Below, piece after piece: positions 1 through 11,824 of a DNA stretch of 64,000 nt. The notes under the pieces were generated by a model. It saw only the letters and a list, made by a program, of their open reading frames with translations, had not been told where the DNA came from and did no database searches. Each line of letters starts with the position of its first letter. Positions within the stretch are counted from its first letter, which is position 1. The stretch comes from Lumnitzera littorea. Its lineage: Eukaryota; Streptophyta; Magnoliopsida; Myrtales; Combretaceae. A program made the translations under genes and the position numbers. The stretch covers positions 132,441,917 through 132,505,916 of the forward strand of contig JAMXBB010000001.1 of assembly GCA_024138015.1 (NCBI GenBank), given 5' to 3'.

Positions 1-2207
1 AATGAAAACTATTAAAAATATCGATGTAGGATTTCAATATTTTTCATTACTCCTTTTACAAAAATTTAGTTTTTTACTATTATAATAGTTTTGTTATTCA
101 AAATTTTTAGGATTACATGAGATAATCTTTTAGAATTTTAGGACTAGAATCTATGCTTAAATATTTTTTCACTCTTAATAATCATGTGTATAGATTAATT
201 TAATAATTTTTTTATGTATTCAATTTTATTATAGTATTATATATAAGCTTTGCACATACATCATGAGTGCTCTGTTTACTTATAGTAGTTATAAGTAAAA
301 AAATAAGCCATTTAAATGATTATAATGTTATCGTACAATTTTGTTGTGGAGACCTCATAAATGTTAATGATGCTATCTGATAATTATGACCCCCCTACAA
401 TTTTCGCCTCTCTTGCTACATCAAGCATATGGATGGAATATCACACTAAATAAACAAATGGCAATAATAGAATGTGCCATTACTTCTATGTATATACGGT
501 ACTCGCAATAATTATGCCACATTAAAAATTTGACCCATGTCAAGTCCGATCTAACTTACGACTTGGCGTTGACTTAGTCTTAACACTACCCAATTCGGCT
601 TAAAACCGAATTTGGGTTAACCTGTTACCCTTTTCTTATCATATTTATTTATTATCATATTGTACTGGTTGAATATAACAAAAAATCATTTTGAAGACAT
701 TTTTCTAAAAAAAAAAAAGCAAAAACCAAGAAAAGTAGAAAATGTTTATGTTCTTTTTGAAAAATAATAAATAAAATCAATAGAACTTTATTATTATATT
801 ATATCGGTTGAATATAACAAAAAATCATTTTGAAGACATTTTTCTAAACAAAAAAAAAGGAAAAACCAAGAAAATGAGAAAATGTTTATGTTCTTTTTGA
901 AAAATAATAAATAAAATCAACAGAACTTTCAAAAATAGAAGAGTTTACAAAATATTATAATAAATTAGTTAAGAATTTTCAAAATAATGTATTAATAAGT
1001 AGGGTTTTCAAAATAAAATAAAATTTCAAAAGATAAAAATAATAAAAAAATAAAAATTTTCAAAAGGACTTTCAAAGGTTTTTATGAATAAAAGAAATTT
1101 CCAAAAATAATAAATTTTTTTTTATAAAATAATCAAGAAAAATCTTTAAAAACTTAGAAAAATAAAAATATAAAAATAAGAGGAATCTTCAAAAACTATA
1201 CAAATTTTAAAAAATAAGAAATTTACGAAAAAAAAAACAAAAATATTTTCAATAAAATAAGCAAAAAATTTTATATAACAACTATATCTATACGTATTGT
1301 CATAGCACAAAGACACTTTTGATAAGTCATAGGGCATATAATTAGTTACTCATTACTTACTTTACACATTGTTTTACTTTTCTTTTAAATTTTACAAGTT
1401 AATTGTAAAATGTTTAGATAATGCAAGGTTTTTTTTTGCCCCCTCCATACATTTATGATATAGTCTCTCTATTGTATTGTTGTGTTGTGTAGGACATATG
1501 GCTTACATGGGTGACCTTAATATGCTTTTATATTGTAGAGCTTTGCTTTCCTAGTCGAGTTACCTAATAGTTTAGAGGTGATGCATACTTGCTTATACTA
1601 ATACGAAGGAATCATTGTGCAAGGCAAATCTTAGCGGTGAAACGAGGTCAATTGATTTTATAGACATGTAATATTGTCAGTAAAAGGCTAAGGGAGGGTT
1701 GTAGTGAGTGGGTAGGGGGACCATTACAAGCCCTTGTTAAGCTAAATTTATCCATTAACTTATTAGATGTTACCAAACCCACCTATCTACATCATTAAGC
1801 AATACATCTATCAACTTATGCCATATTAGGCTAAAGTGGTACATTCGGTTAATAATTTAAATATTTTTTTATTGCATATGTTCATTTTTTTTTTCAATTC
1901 ATTTATTGTGGTCTTGAATATGGGTTAAGCATCAATTAACTTCCTTAGGTTTATATGCTAACATTTGTATAGGCACTTGAGATAACACTAGCCGTTTGAT
2001 TGTATAGTAGAGTTATTTACAGTAATAATGCAAGCTTGTAATGATGTGCAACCATAAATCAAGAGCATCTTGCCTCACGTCCTTCCTTAGCTAATGACAA
2101 GTCAAGAGCATAGGCACAGACATGCCTGTATACAGATTAGAGATGTGCTACCTTCGGTATGAATAATCACTCTTATTACTTTCCTTCTTAACACATGAGA
2201 GTTTGTA
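1..2207. other. AT-rich intergenic DNA
   Basis: No gene is supported here. The sequence is very AT-rich, with many A and T runs and stops in all frames. Its only clear structure is the tandem duplication listed separately. From about 1430 base composition becomes more mixed, but I recognise no protein family in it. Confidence 0.6.
653..929. repeat. 139-bp tandem duplication, two units
   Basis: Two adjacent near-identical blocks at about 653-790 and 791-929 share the word GGTTGAATATAAC, beginning at 667 and again at 806, an offset of 139. Both then run through an A-rich tract and the same AATGTTTATGTTC block. Differences are few and mostly in the A run, so the duplication looks fairly recent. 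Confidence 0.85.
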
Positions 2208-2642
2208 TGTTACGAGCTATTCCTTAAGCCCATTTTTCACTTTTGTAGTTGTACTTAGATGCTAATTGTATGTAAAGCCCATGACTAAGACCCATTCCAC
2301 TCTCGGAAATTTTATAAAAGTGTTTGAATACATTGAACCTTAATAGGTGGAGATAATTCAATTAAGTTAGGCAAGATTGTATATTAGTCATTAGATCAGA
2401 ATGATTTCGACTGTTCATCGATAGAGACCTCATTTATATAAAGAGGAACTCCCCTAATTTGTAATCCATCTAAAAGTAAAAGTTCCATGTCTTACTTGAA
2501 AATGTTTTTTTATCTATACTTTCTATTTAAATAACATTGCTCTTGTGTGTTCTAGATAGGAAAGCTAACTTAGCCTCTCCACAAAGAGCCTAAAGAGTCA
2601 AAGTGTAGTAGTAAGGGTTTAAGGAAAAACCTGTATGTGAGA
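2208..2642 (+). repeat. 5' LTR of the degenerate chromovirus
   Basis: It starts TGTTACGAGCTATTCC and aligns through most of its length with 5121-5543, including shared blocks around CCCATTTTTCACTTT, the 'gtgtttg..ata.attgaacctta' region and the GTTCTAGAT block near the end. The primer-binding site begins at 2645. The exact right edge is uncertain by a few bases. Confidence 0.8.
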
Positions 2643-2644
2643 AG

Positions 2645-2658
2645 TGGTATTATAGCCA
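2645..2658 (+). other. Degenerate primer-binding site, initiator tRNA-Met type
   Basis: TGGTATTATAGCC immediately downstream of the left LTR differs by two bases from TGGTATCAGAGCC, the usual plant Ty3/gypsy and copia primer site complementary to initiator tRNA-Met. Confidence 0.7.
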
Positions 2659-3044
2659 TATTCCTAATCGATATGGTAGGAAAGAGTGTTTTTGATGTCC
2701 CTATTGAAAGCCTTGGTAAACGGCGTCCACAACTATAATAGTCCTATAGTAGAAGCCCTTTGTGATGAAGAGTTAACACCTCAAGGGAGATCTTAGGGAA
2801 GTACAACCTTGATGGAAATTAGGATGGAGCTAGCCACGACTGACATGCTAGATTGAGTTTTAAAAGGTTAAAAAGGATTAGGGAAACTAGAGAAACAACT
2901 CCTAGGTGAGATGCTGGTCGCTTTTAATCGAACCACAAGTGATCCATAGAAAAAGGACGCTACTATAGAGGAGATGGTTAAGGCCTTGAGAAGGGAGCTG
3001 GAGGAGTTAAGGGCTTAGGTCCAATAGTGTTCTAAGGCCGAATT

Positions 3045-4275
3045 AGGGAAAGTTATGGCTAGAGTAAATGTGTCTAAGCCTAAGACATTCACTAGGTACA
3101 AAAATATTAGAAAAACTAATAACTCTTTTTGGAGTTTGAAATAATACTTTAATGTAATCAGTGTATTAGACAATGAATTAAGGCTAAGAGTGGCTACATT
3201 AAAGTGGCTCTTATGTTCCTTGGTAATGTAGCTACTCTTTGGTGGAGAAGATAGTCTAATGGTGATAGGTAGGGTGCCAAGGAGATCAGAACATGGGAAG
3301 AGTTCAAAACTGAATTGTAGGGTCAATTTTATCTGGGCAATGCTAAACAAGAGGCTCAAGCTAGATTAAGGTGTCAAGAATATAGAGCATCCATTAGGGA
3401 TTATGTGTCGAAATTCTTTGAATTTCTTTTGGAGATTCCGACATAAGTGACTGGAATATAATGTTTGCCTTTTGTGATAGGCTATAGGGGCGGACCCAAA
3501 CAAAGTTGGAGAGATATGGTGTCCAGACTTTGGCCTATGTTATAGCTATAGCTAAAAGCTTGATAAAGTTTAAGCCTATAAAGTGACCTAAGAGGGAGGT
3601 GTTAGAGGAAAGACATGGAAGAGGTAAGGGAAACCAAGAAGAGTTAGACCTAAGCTTAAGAAGAAATGAGAGAACTCCATCCCAGAGTGGTAAGTCTCAT
3701 ATGGAAAGAAATGAACCACTTAGAAGAAAGTTGTCTTACTTCATATGTGTAGGGGCATATAAAGCTAAGAATTATTTAGTTTGAGATAAGTTGGTAGCCT
3801 TGGTAGTTTTAAAGGAAGAAGAGGAGACTAAGCTAACTATAAACTTAGGATGTTGAAACGGTTGTGCTTCATACAAAACAAGCCTACTAAGGAGGCTCGA
3901 AGCCTAATATATGTAGAGGCATTTGTGGTGGGCTGAATGATGAATACCTTTATAAACAATGAGGCAATCAACATATTCATTTCTCAAGAGGTAGTTGAGA
4001 AGCTAGGCAATAAAGTCTAAAGGGGAAAAGGGAACTTGAAGATGGTGAACTCAAGTGAAGTCCCCTTTATTGCTATGGCCCAAAATATAGACTTTAAGGT
4101 AGGTTAGTAGAAAATTAAGTTGAAATTAGAAGTGATCCCCTTAGATAACCATGAGCTAGTTATCGACATGGACTTCCTCAATTGAGTGAGTGCACAAATT
4201 GCCTCATTAGTAAATTGTATCATGATCATAGATGAAGGCCAACAGTATAAGTGTCGATTAGCCATATCTTTGGCT
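3045..4275 (+). pseudogene. Chromovirus gag and protease remnant
   Basis: The + strand translation, read across several stops and frameshifts, shows a gag-like start (VSKPKTFT, then FW..K.YF), an ELRRQGVQTLAYVIAIAKSL-like gag end near 3500-3560, and a basic linker leading to a decayed zinc knuckle (FICVGAYKAKNY, about 3735-3775) in which most C/H ligands are lost. A retropepsin-like segment follows at about 3920-4270: 'NIFISQEVVEKLG', then 'VIPLDNHELVIDMDFL'. The order and motifs fit the gag-PR half of a plant chromovirus. Many in-frame stops show it is dead. Confidence 0.7.
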
Positions 4276-4629
4276 AAACCCTAAAGTTTTTGTGCTCTAT
4301 GTAAGCTATTGTTGGGTTGAAAGCAAAGAGTACTGTAGCTAAAGTTCAAAGATAGCATAAATCCAAAGGCATAGGAGCTGCCTAAGGAGGAAGAAAAGGC
4401 TTAAGCAGTTAAGCTTAAGAAAAATCTTATGCCTGACCTATTTAGAGAAGAGGTAGAACTAATGAAGAAAGAGTTTGAAAGGAAGAGCCTAGAAGGGTAG
4501 ATGAGAGTACTTCAACCTAAGGGGTAAGGGCCTTAGAGTTTGGAGAAGTACTAGAGCTGATCAAGGAAGGCTTAGCACAAGATCTTGAGGCTAGGTTGGT
4601 GTTAGAATAGGAATGCTAGATTAAAAAAT

Positions 4630-5120
4630 ACTGAATAAAGGATGTACTATTTTATAGAAAGGGGTGAAAGGTAAACATCTTAAATCATGAAAATCTTTAG
4701 ACAAAGATCATTGAGCGGTTCCATGACCCAAGGAAACCGAAACACCTAAATGTTTACCAAACGCTCACTAATGTAGAAGATAAGTTTTCTTAGTCAAAGA
4801 TGTCAGAAGAGGTAGAAGTGTTTATTGGATCTTGTCTAGTATGCTAAATGGAAAGCAAGGAGACCCTAACAACTAATAGAAGGAGAATAATTTCAAGTAC
4901 AAAACAAGAAGATGAGAGAGGTATAAAGGATCCTTTAAGGGCAATTAATGAGAGGCCTAGGATAACTGTCTTACTTGGGTACTTAGTAAAATGGAAAGGT
5001 TTACATCTAAGCAAAGCAACTTGGGAGAATATCATGTATCACATTAGATTTGGACATCTAATAAAGAAGTTCTTCAGGGAATATGAGGCAACGAAAGGAT
5101 TACCAATAGGTGGAGGAGAA
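4630..5120 (+). pseudogene. Integrase zinc-finger and chromodomain remnant
   Basis: The segment opens with sequence resembling the integrase N-terminal zinc-binding region (DVLFYRKG, then NILNHENL, then ERFHDP; about 4637-4735). The integrase core is absent. An open frame from ATG at 4848 then carries a chromodomain-like C-terminus: 'YLVKWKGLHLSKATWEN' at about 4978-5030, then FFREYEATKGLP. The reading frame runs directly into the 3' LTR, as is common in this lineage. Chromodomains of chromoviruses are known to guide integration to heterochromatin. Here it is an isolated relic. Confidence 0.75.
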
Positions 5121-5543
5121 TGTTACAAGCTATTCCTTAAACCCATTTTTCACTTTTTGTAATTGTACAAGGTTCATTATATGTAAAGTCTACAACCAAG
5201 ATCCAATCTACTCCTAAGAAGTGTTTGGATATATTGAACCTTAGTAGGTGGGGTAGTTGGATTAGATTAGGTAAGACCGTATATTAGTTCTTATATTAGA
5301 ATAATTTTCGCCATCCATCTATGGAGGTCTCATGTATATAAGAAGGATCTCCCTTCATTTGTAATTTATCTAGAAATATAAGTTCCATTTTTAACTTGAG
5401 TGTTTCTCTCTCTATACTTTCTTTCTCTACGTAAGCATGCTCTTATGTGTTCTAGATATGATGACCAACTTATCATTTGTATAAAGAGCTTGGAGAGTCT
5501 AAGTGGCACACGTGACGATCTAGAAAAAAGCCTGTACATGACA
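5121..5543 (+). repeat. 3' LTR of the degenerate chromovirus
   Basis: It begins TGTTACAAGCTATTCC just after a purine-rich tract and ends near CATGACA at 5543, giving TG...CA ends. It aligns with 2208-2642 with many substitutions and small indels, so the insertion is old. I could not find a convincing target-site duplication around the pair. Confidence 0.8.
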
Positions 5544-5557
5544 TATATAAGTTAAGA

Positions 5558-6226
5558 TGTGGCGGACCGTGACCAAGAACAAACAAGGTTGGTCGTTGGA
5601 TAGGTCCAAGCTTGTCGAAAGCTCGAAAAAAAAGCGATGGGGAATGGGTGAAAGGACAAATACGAACAAAAAAAGTAAGCAAAAACCTACGAACAGATAT
5701 TTATACTCATAAGTTAAGGCAATTTACCCAAAAGGGAAAAGACAAAAAGGACATGGGCATTTCCTAAGGAAGTAACGTATAAGATACAAAATGTTACAAA
5801 TGAATATTCAAGGAAAATAATTATTGGTGTAACGGATTCTATACATGATTATATATATGTGGCGATACTGTATTGGTGATATTATTGGAAGATGTGGATA
5901 AAAAAGTATGGTCAGATTGCTTATTTGAGTAGGGATGGCTTAGTTAGTTTGGAGTCTCTCTCTTGACATCTCGGTAAGGGTGATGCTGAGTAAGTAATTG
6001 GCTCGGCATGATTAAGAATGAAGATTGGCTATTATCTCGGCCTTTCGTTTCTCAGTACACTATCTACAAGAAATAGGCAGTCATTTGACGTAGCATGCAA
6101 AACGGGTTAGCAAGGAGATACTCGACTTCGATAGAAGTTGGCTGGAGTAAGAGGATTTATCTTGTTAGTCCCTCTAGTCGTCAAGCTTGGTTGCGAGTCA
6201 ATGATCCAGTAGTCTGATTCCCATCA
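5558..6226 (-). repeat. 3' LTR of the - strand Ty3/gypsy element
   Basis: It aligns with 16792-17726 over shared blocks such as 'aaaggacaaatacgaacaaaaaaagtaagc', the GAATATTCAAG block and the AGAAATAGGCAGTC block. It lacks roughly 250 bases present in the other LTR, including one unit of a 102-bp tandem repeat and the segment around 'ctccagaggatatggcgc'. On the - strand it starts TGATGGGAATC next to a GGAGGGAA purine tract (6227-6236). Confidence 0.8.
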
Positions 6227-7730
6227 TTCCCTCCGGATTGTTTTAGATTTTGGATCAAATTCGAATGGTCTTCGATCAGCTCTTCGTTGAGGTGATACAA
6301 ACTAAGGTCGGTAATGTTGAAGGCGTCAAAAACCCCATAGTCATCGAGCAGCTCCAATCTATAGGCATTATCATTGATCTTATGAAGGATTTTGAAACGT
6401 CCTTCAACCCTTGAGGATAGTTTATTCTTTCTTTTGCTTGGAAACCTCTCTTTGCTTAGGTGTAGCCATACCAAGTCTCCTTACTAGAATTGTTTAGCTG
6501 TCTTACCCTTGATCTTCTCTCGCATTCTTTTAGTAACTTGATCGATGTGCCGAGTGACTTTATCATAAATGTGCTAAAGAGATTATGCTTTAGCTTTAGT
6601 GTTAAGGCCTTTTTGTACTAGTGCAGGTATAGGGGTGTGATCAAGGGGCAACTTAGAATTAAAACCATAGACCACTTTGAAGGGAGTCTACTTAGTGGTG
6701 CTATGCATTGTTTGGTTGTAAGTGAACTCGACCATTGGTAAGCAAACCTCCCAATCGACTAAGTTCTTGTCTATTGCAGCTCAGAGCAGTGATCCTAAAG
6801 TACAATTAACCACTTCTGTTTAGTTATCAGTTTGGAGGCGACAAGAAGTACTAAATAGTAGTTTGGTCCCTATTAAATGCCAAAATATCCTCCAGAAATG
6901 GCTGAAGAACTTCGGGTCCCTATCGGAGATTACACTTCTCGGCACACCTTGTAACCATACAATCTTTTACAAGAAAAGAGTAGCAATAGCCGAAACATCA
7001 TTAGTTTTTGAGCAGGGCACAAAGTGTGCCATTTTGCTGAACTAATCCATGACATACATTATAGAATATTTACCTCGAGTAGTTTGTGGTAGTCTGAGAA
7101 TAAAGTCCATGCTTAATTCAGTTCACGGCTTTGTCGGAACAGGTAAAGGCAATGCTTTCCCTTGCTTAGCTTGGCACTTAGCTCTTTTGCACACGGCACA
7201 ACTTTTGATAACTTGGTGCACATCTCTCCTCATTCTCGACCAGAAGAATCGACCATTCAACAGTTTATAGGTCCTTCTTTCTCCAAATTATTCGGAGAGT
7301 CCTCCACCATAAGCTTCCCTGATCAATAACTCCCTTAGGGAAAAAGTTGGCACACATAATTTTTTACTTTGGAATAAGTAGCTATTCTCTACATAATATT
7401 TTGTCCACTGTTCTTCCATTGACGCATTACGTAATTATGGGTCCAAAGTGTAGATTCTCAGAATACTGCTTTTTGATATTTACAAACCCAAACAGTCTAG
7501 TCTGTAATTCATTTAGAAGTGCATGTTTTCTTGAAAGAGTATCTACAACTATATTGCTCTTTTCTTGTTTATATTTTATTACAAAATTGAATCCTTCAAT
7601 GAATTCAACACATCTTACTTGCCGCTTTGATAAATTGGTCTGACTTTGAAGGTACCTTAGCTACTCATGGTCAATATATGTGACGAATTCTCTCGACAGT
7701 AATAGTGTTGCCATACTTGTAGTACTCGGA
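6227..7730 (-). pseudogene. RNase H end and integrase of the - strand element
   Basis: On the - strand from 7730 down, the translation with stops shows the RNase H/connection region (REFVTYIDHE, then KRQVRCVEFIEGFNFVIKYK, then DTLSRKHALLNELQT). The integrase core follows: 'MDFILRLPQTTRGK', FSKMAHFVPC, and 'SVISDRDPKFFSHFWR', which holds the second catalytic Asp. Then come TPFKVVYGFN and an open C-terminal frame of 97 residues (6474-6181) with FPSKRKNKLSSR and 'KINDNAYRLEL'. The C-terminal frame crosses the purine tract into the LTR, as in intact relatives. Interrupting stops make it a pseudogene. Confidence 0.8.
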
Positions 7731-7735
7731 TTAAC

Positions 7736-10700
7736 TGTCATACCCCGAAGAGGCAAAGTTGTAATAGCCTCGCCGTATAAATCATTCTAAGATAGAAGTT
7801 GGCCTTACAACCGCTATTTTAGACCTGATCTACACAAAGCGTCCACGACTAACCCGCTTTGTAGTAAACAGTTTGTAATTTAGATAAAGCATTTACTTAA
7901 GAAAGTGAGCAAATTTAGTTATTACATTATTTAAAAATGAAAAATTCTAAATAAAACAAAACTTAAACCTTAAGAATATATATTCGTTCTTCAAATATTT
8001 TTCCTCATTCCCTAGGAATCAATAGTTGCTAGCTTTGGAGTAATTATATGCCGCTTCTTAGCTAGCACCTGCACGATGTTTATAGGGATGTGAGCAACCA
8101 CAACTCAGTAAGTTAGGATGGAGGCCTTAAAACAATACCAAAAACACGATAAGGTTTCAATCAACTTATTAGGTGCAATGCATGTGCAAGCAAATGCCAT
8201 CGCACGACATTGTCCGGCCCATCGTAAGATTAGAGAAATTGCGCTTGCTCCAATCCGGGTTGAGGAGTTACCATTAATGCAACAGCTCAAGACCAAACCC
8301 AAGCTTGTGCAATGGAGACCTCGCTCCTCCCGCGACTACCTTTGAACCACTGACTTCACCCTCGCCGTGACCTCCTCTCCTTTCACTTAGTTCGGCTAAG
8401 GGTGAAGAAGGGACCATTATGCAATCCTGCGCCATCCCTTTCGAAGGGGTCGGTATTTGGCTAGAGAGTCCTAAGTTCTCCTAACGGGTTGCCATGCATG
8501 TCCGATTATGATTACTAGTCGTATATTTGATTAAGTCCAGTTTAGGATGATCAATCATTTCATACAAATCATACAATACATGTCAGAGCAACAAACAAAA
8601 TCATAGCATCACCCATAATCAAGCACATGTACACATCCATCTATCTAATAAGCATAACCAAGCATAATCTTAAGCCTCCAAAATACAGCATCGTATTAAT
8701 CCCAACTTATCTCGACTCCTCGCTCACTCACTTGAGGTCCGACTTGCTCAGGCTATTGCCGATCATCTCTATAATACAAACGTGGTTTCAGTTTTTCATA
8801 TAATTATTATAAGTTCATTTTATCCTTTAACGCTTATTGTTAGGTTTTGTTTAGGGTTTAATATGCCTAATTATCTAGGTCTTAAGTTTTTTATAATTAT
8901 TCAAGGTTTGGGGTTAGGTTCGGGTTCGGTTTCCGCATCGATTTTTAAGTTAAGTTCTAGTTCAATTTCTAAGTAGTGTTTTATATTCTAACCCTAGAAA
9001 TTCGTTTCAATCCATAATGTGAAATTAATCACATTACTTCCTGATATCCTAAATACCATCATTACCTCTAATTAGTATTTTATTCTACCTGATACACTCA
9101 AATTTTTATTAGTGTACCGAATTTACTCCTAATGTGAGAAATTTTTACATTTTTCATCTAATTCAATAAATTCAAGTTTCCTATCAGATTTATTGTAAAT
9201 TTTTATTATTATCAAAATATCAATTTTTATTATAATATTTTCTATTTATTATATTTTTAATAATTACATATTATGTATTATTACCTATTATGTATATAAT
9301 ACATTTCTAATATTTCTATCACTCTAATTATCATCTCTAAACATCAATTATCATTTCAAATTGTCTAAATTCATCCTAAATCAGATTTTACTACTAATTA
9401 CCCTAATTTACAAAATTAACTTAAAATTTACTATTTTTCCCTATTACTCATTTACTACATAATTAACCTAATAATTACATTTAACACCATAAATGCTATA
9501 AGTATCATACTCCATCAGATTTCCACATCCTAAAACATGTACTTATTCACTAAATCAATAATTAATTATTTAATTAACCCTAAATTACCCATTTTATGCT
9601 TCATTTTAATGCCTAAAAATTATTTAAAAATTTAAAAAATTAATTTTTAAAAATGGGCTTCATAGCACTGTTCTATATCATCTAAGTAGTCTACACAAAA
9701 ATTTTGGGCTCGAAACTACACTCTTAAAGTCATTTATTTCTAAACCGAAATATGCTCGGTTTTGCACGATTTCTTAAGGACCATAAATTACGAGACATGT
9801 TTTTATTAAAATAATATTTTTCCTAAAAACTACATACAAAAATATTCCAGAATAACAAAATTCATAATTTTCTAATAATATTTACTATTTTTACAAAATT
9901 ACACAAGAATCGAGCTGGAAATCGGACTCATCGATCTGGGTGGCTTCGGCCACCGCCAGCCGGCCTGGGCACTGCCACCACCGTATGGTGGTGGTGGCCG
10001 TCCACTCCCAGCTGCTCGTCTAGTATGGGTTCTCTTAGAAGGCCCTAATTGCACAGTTTTTCCTAATTTTTTTCTAACCCGAATTTTTCTCTCAATTTTC
10101 GCCTCTCCCTAATTTTCTTTGACTTGTAATTGTCCAAATGAGCTTCTGAATTTTTCTTGCTATTTATAGAGCTTTAGTGTAATTATTGTGCATTAAATTG
10201 GACAAGACAATTGCCTTATCCCTTAAATTTTGGCTTTTGTGTTGTTTTAATTTAATTGGCTGAATTTTTTCTTATTTTTCCTAACTGCCACGACTCAATT
10301 CTGGATCATTCTTGATTTTTTTTTATTTTTCTTTATTTTTCCTTAATTAATTATGAATTTTCTTTAAGTATTTTGTATTATTTTACACATTTCGCGTGTT
10401 TTAAGTAATTACGCGTATTTATACTTATATGTAAATTCATATATAGTACAAATAAATATTCCTAAATATTATTTAGGTCATTTTATTATTTTTAGTATAC
10501 ATATAATTTATTTCTAGCGATTCGTTAATTATCGGAATGCATTTTACGTATTTTCGATAAATAACGAGTTATATATTTAAAATTTGGAATTTTTATAGTC
10601 TTTTATTTTATTGCTTATTTTCTTAAATTCAAACTTACGTAATCATTTTTACTAATATTTTTAGCTTTATTTTATAATTTAGGTTCGATCGAGTCTTTTA

Positions 10701-10739
10701 ACCGATCGAAATCTCGAATAGCTAGTTGTGGGGCTTACA
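7736..10739 (-). mobile_element. Repeat copy A: ~3-kb solo-LTR-like element
   Basis: This 3004-bp unit has TGT...ACA ends and is inserted in the RNase H region of the host element. It is flanked by TTAAC (7731-7735) and TTAAT (10740-10744), a 5-bp target-site duplication with one mismatch. Copies B, C, D and E share the same ends and internal order. A TATA-like box on the - strand (about 10160-10169) sets the transcriptional orientation. No gag, pol or internal LTR pair is present, so I read it as a solo LTR of an element with long LTRs. Confidence 0.8.
10160..10169 (-). promoter_or_regulatory. TATA-like box of repeat copy A
   Basis: CTATAAATA on the - strand, about 570 bases from the TGTAAG end of the copy, at the same relative place as in the other four copies. 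Confidence 0.6.
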
Positions 10740-10744
10740 TTAAT

Positions 10745-11819
10745 GCCAAGAGTTCCTTATTATATACGGAGTAATTTAATTGAGGTTCTCTAAGCTTCTC
10801 ACTGTAGAAGGCAATTGGTCGGCCTTCCTACATTAGGACAGCGCCTATTCTAATGCCTGATGTGTTACATTCCAACTTAAATATTTTCTTGAAGTTACGT
10901 AGAACTAACACTAGAGCAAAGGTTAATCTTTCTTTTATCTCGGCAAAGCTCCTCTCCTCTCCTCTCTTTCTCCCCATCAGAAGTCAATGTTTTTCTTCGT
11001 TAACTTAGTAAGTGGTGTGGTGAGGGTGCTGAAATTCCTAATGAATTGTTTATAGAATAAAGCCAGTCTATGGAAACTTCTCACGTCGGCATAAGTAGTA
11101 GGAGTGGATCACTGGATGATTGCTCGGATCTTCTCTTCATCCACTCGTAAGCTTCCTCCATTGATTATATTGCCTAAGAATACCACTTCCTCCTAGCAAA
11201 AGCAACATTTTCTCAAGTTGCCGAATAATCTCTTGGCATGAAGGATATTCATACGGCTTGGAGATGCTCGTAATGACTTAGCATTTCAATACTGTAGATT
11301 AGGATGTCGTTAAAGTACATTATGACACACTTTCCTATTAGATGTCTCAACACATAATTCATTAGCTTCATAAAAGTACTCAGGGCATTTGATAAGCCAA
11401 ATGGCATGACAATCTACTTATAAGGTCCATGTCGAGTTTTAAATGCAGTTTTCCACTCATCTGCCGGCCTTATGCGAATCTGACGGTAGCCAGACTTCAA
11501 ATTAATCTTGCTGAAGATCTTGGCTCCACTCAATTCATCCAGTATATCCTCCAGTCTAGGAATAGGATACCTCTATTTGATTGTGATCCTGTTTACAGCT
11601 TGGCTATCTATACACATTTGCTAGGTTCTATCTTTTTTCGGAATAAAAAGTGTCAGCACAGCATAAGGGCTGAGACTTTTTTGACATATTCTCTCTCCAG
11701 CAACTCATTAACTTGACGTTGGAGCTCAGAAGCCTGTTTGAGATTCATCTAATAAGCTAGTTTATTCAGCAATGCAACGCCGAGTTCTAAGTTAATGCAA
11801 TGCTCTATGCCTCAAGTTG
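10745..11819 (-). pseudogene. Reverse transcriptase/RNase H segment of the - strand element
   Basis: On the - strand the fragment shows the RT N-terminus (ELLEREYVKKVSA), a polymerase box reading YFNDILIYS (YFND codons at 11317-11306) and an RNase H start (ECNTSGIRIGAVLM, then EGRPIAFYSEKL). The RT active-site motif in the family is Y-x-D-D; here the first Asp is replaced by Asn (GAC to AAC, a C-to-T change on the + strand). Several stops interrupt the frame. Copies A and B delimit the segment on each side. Confidence 0.8.
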
Positions 11820-11824
11820 GGAGC

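Larger units (their letters stand above)
2208..5543 (+). mobile_element. Degenerate chromovirus (Ty3/gypsy) with internal deletion
   Basis: Two similar LTRs (about 2208-2642 and 5121-5543) enclose remnants of a Ty3/gypsy polyprotein in order: gag with a decayed zinc knuckle, a retropepsin-like stretch, the integrase zinc-binding region and a C-terminal chromodomain. The left LTR is followed by a degenerate initiator-Met tRNA primer site; the right LTR is preceded by a purine-rich tract (GGTGGAGGAGAA). Reverse transcriptase, RNase H and the integrase core are missing: retropepsin-like sequence ends near 4270 and integrase zinc-finger sequence starts near 4630. The chromodomain and TGTTAC LTR start suggest a Tekay/Del-type chromovirus (inference). 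Stops in every domain make it non-functional. Confidence 0.85.

Noticed and set aside
2208..5543. Long open frame on the - strand at 3359-3015 as a gene
   Set aside because: It lies opposite the gag remnant of the chromovirus and has no features of its own.
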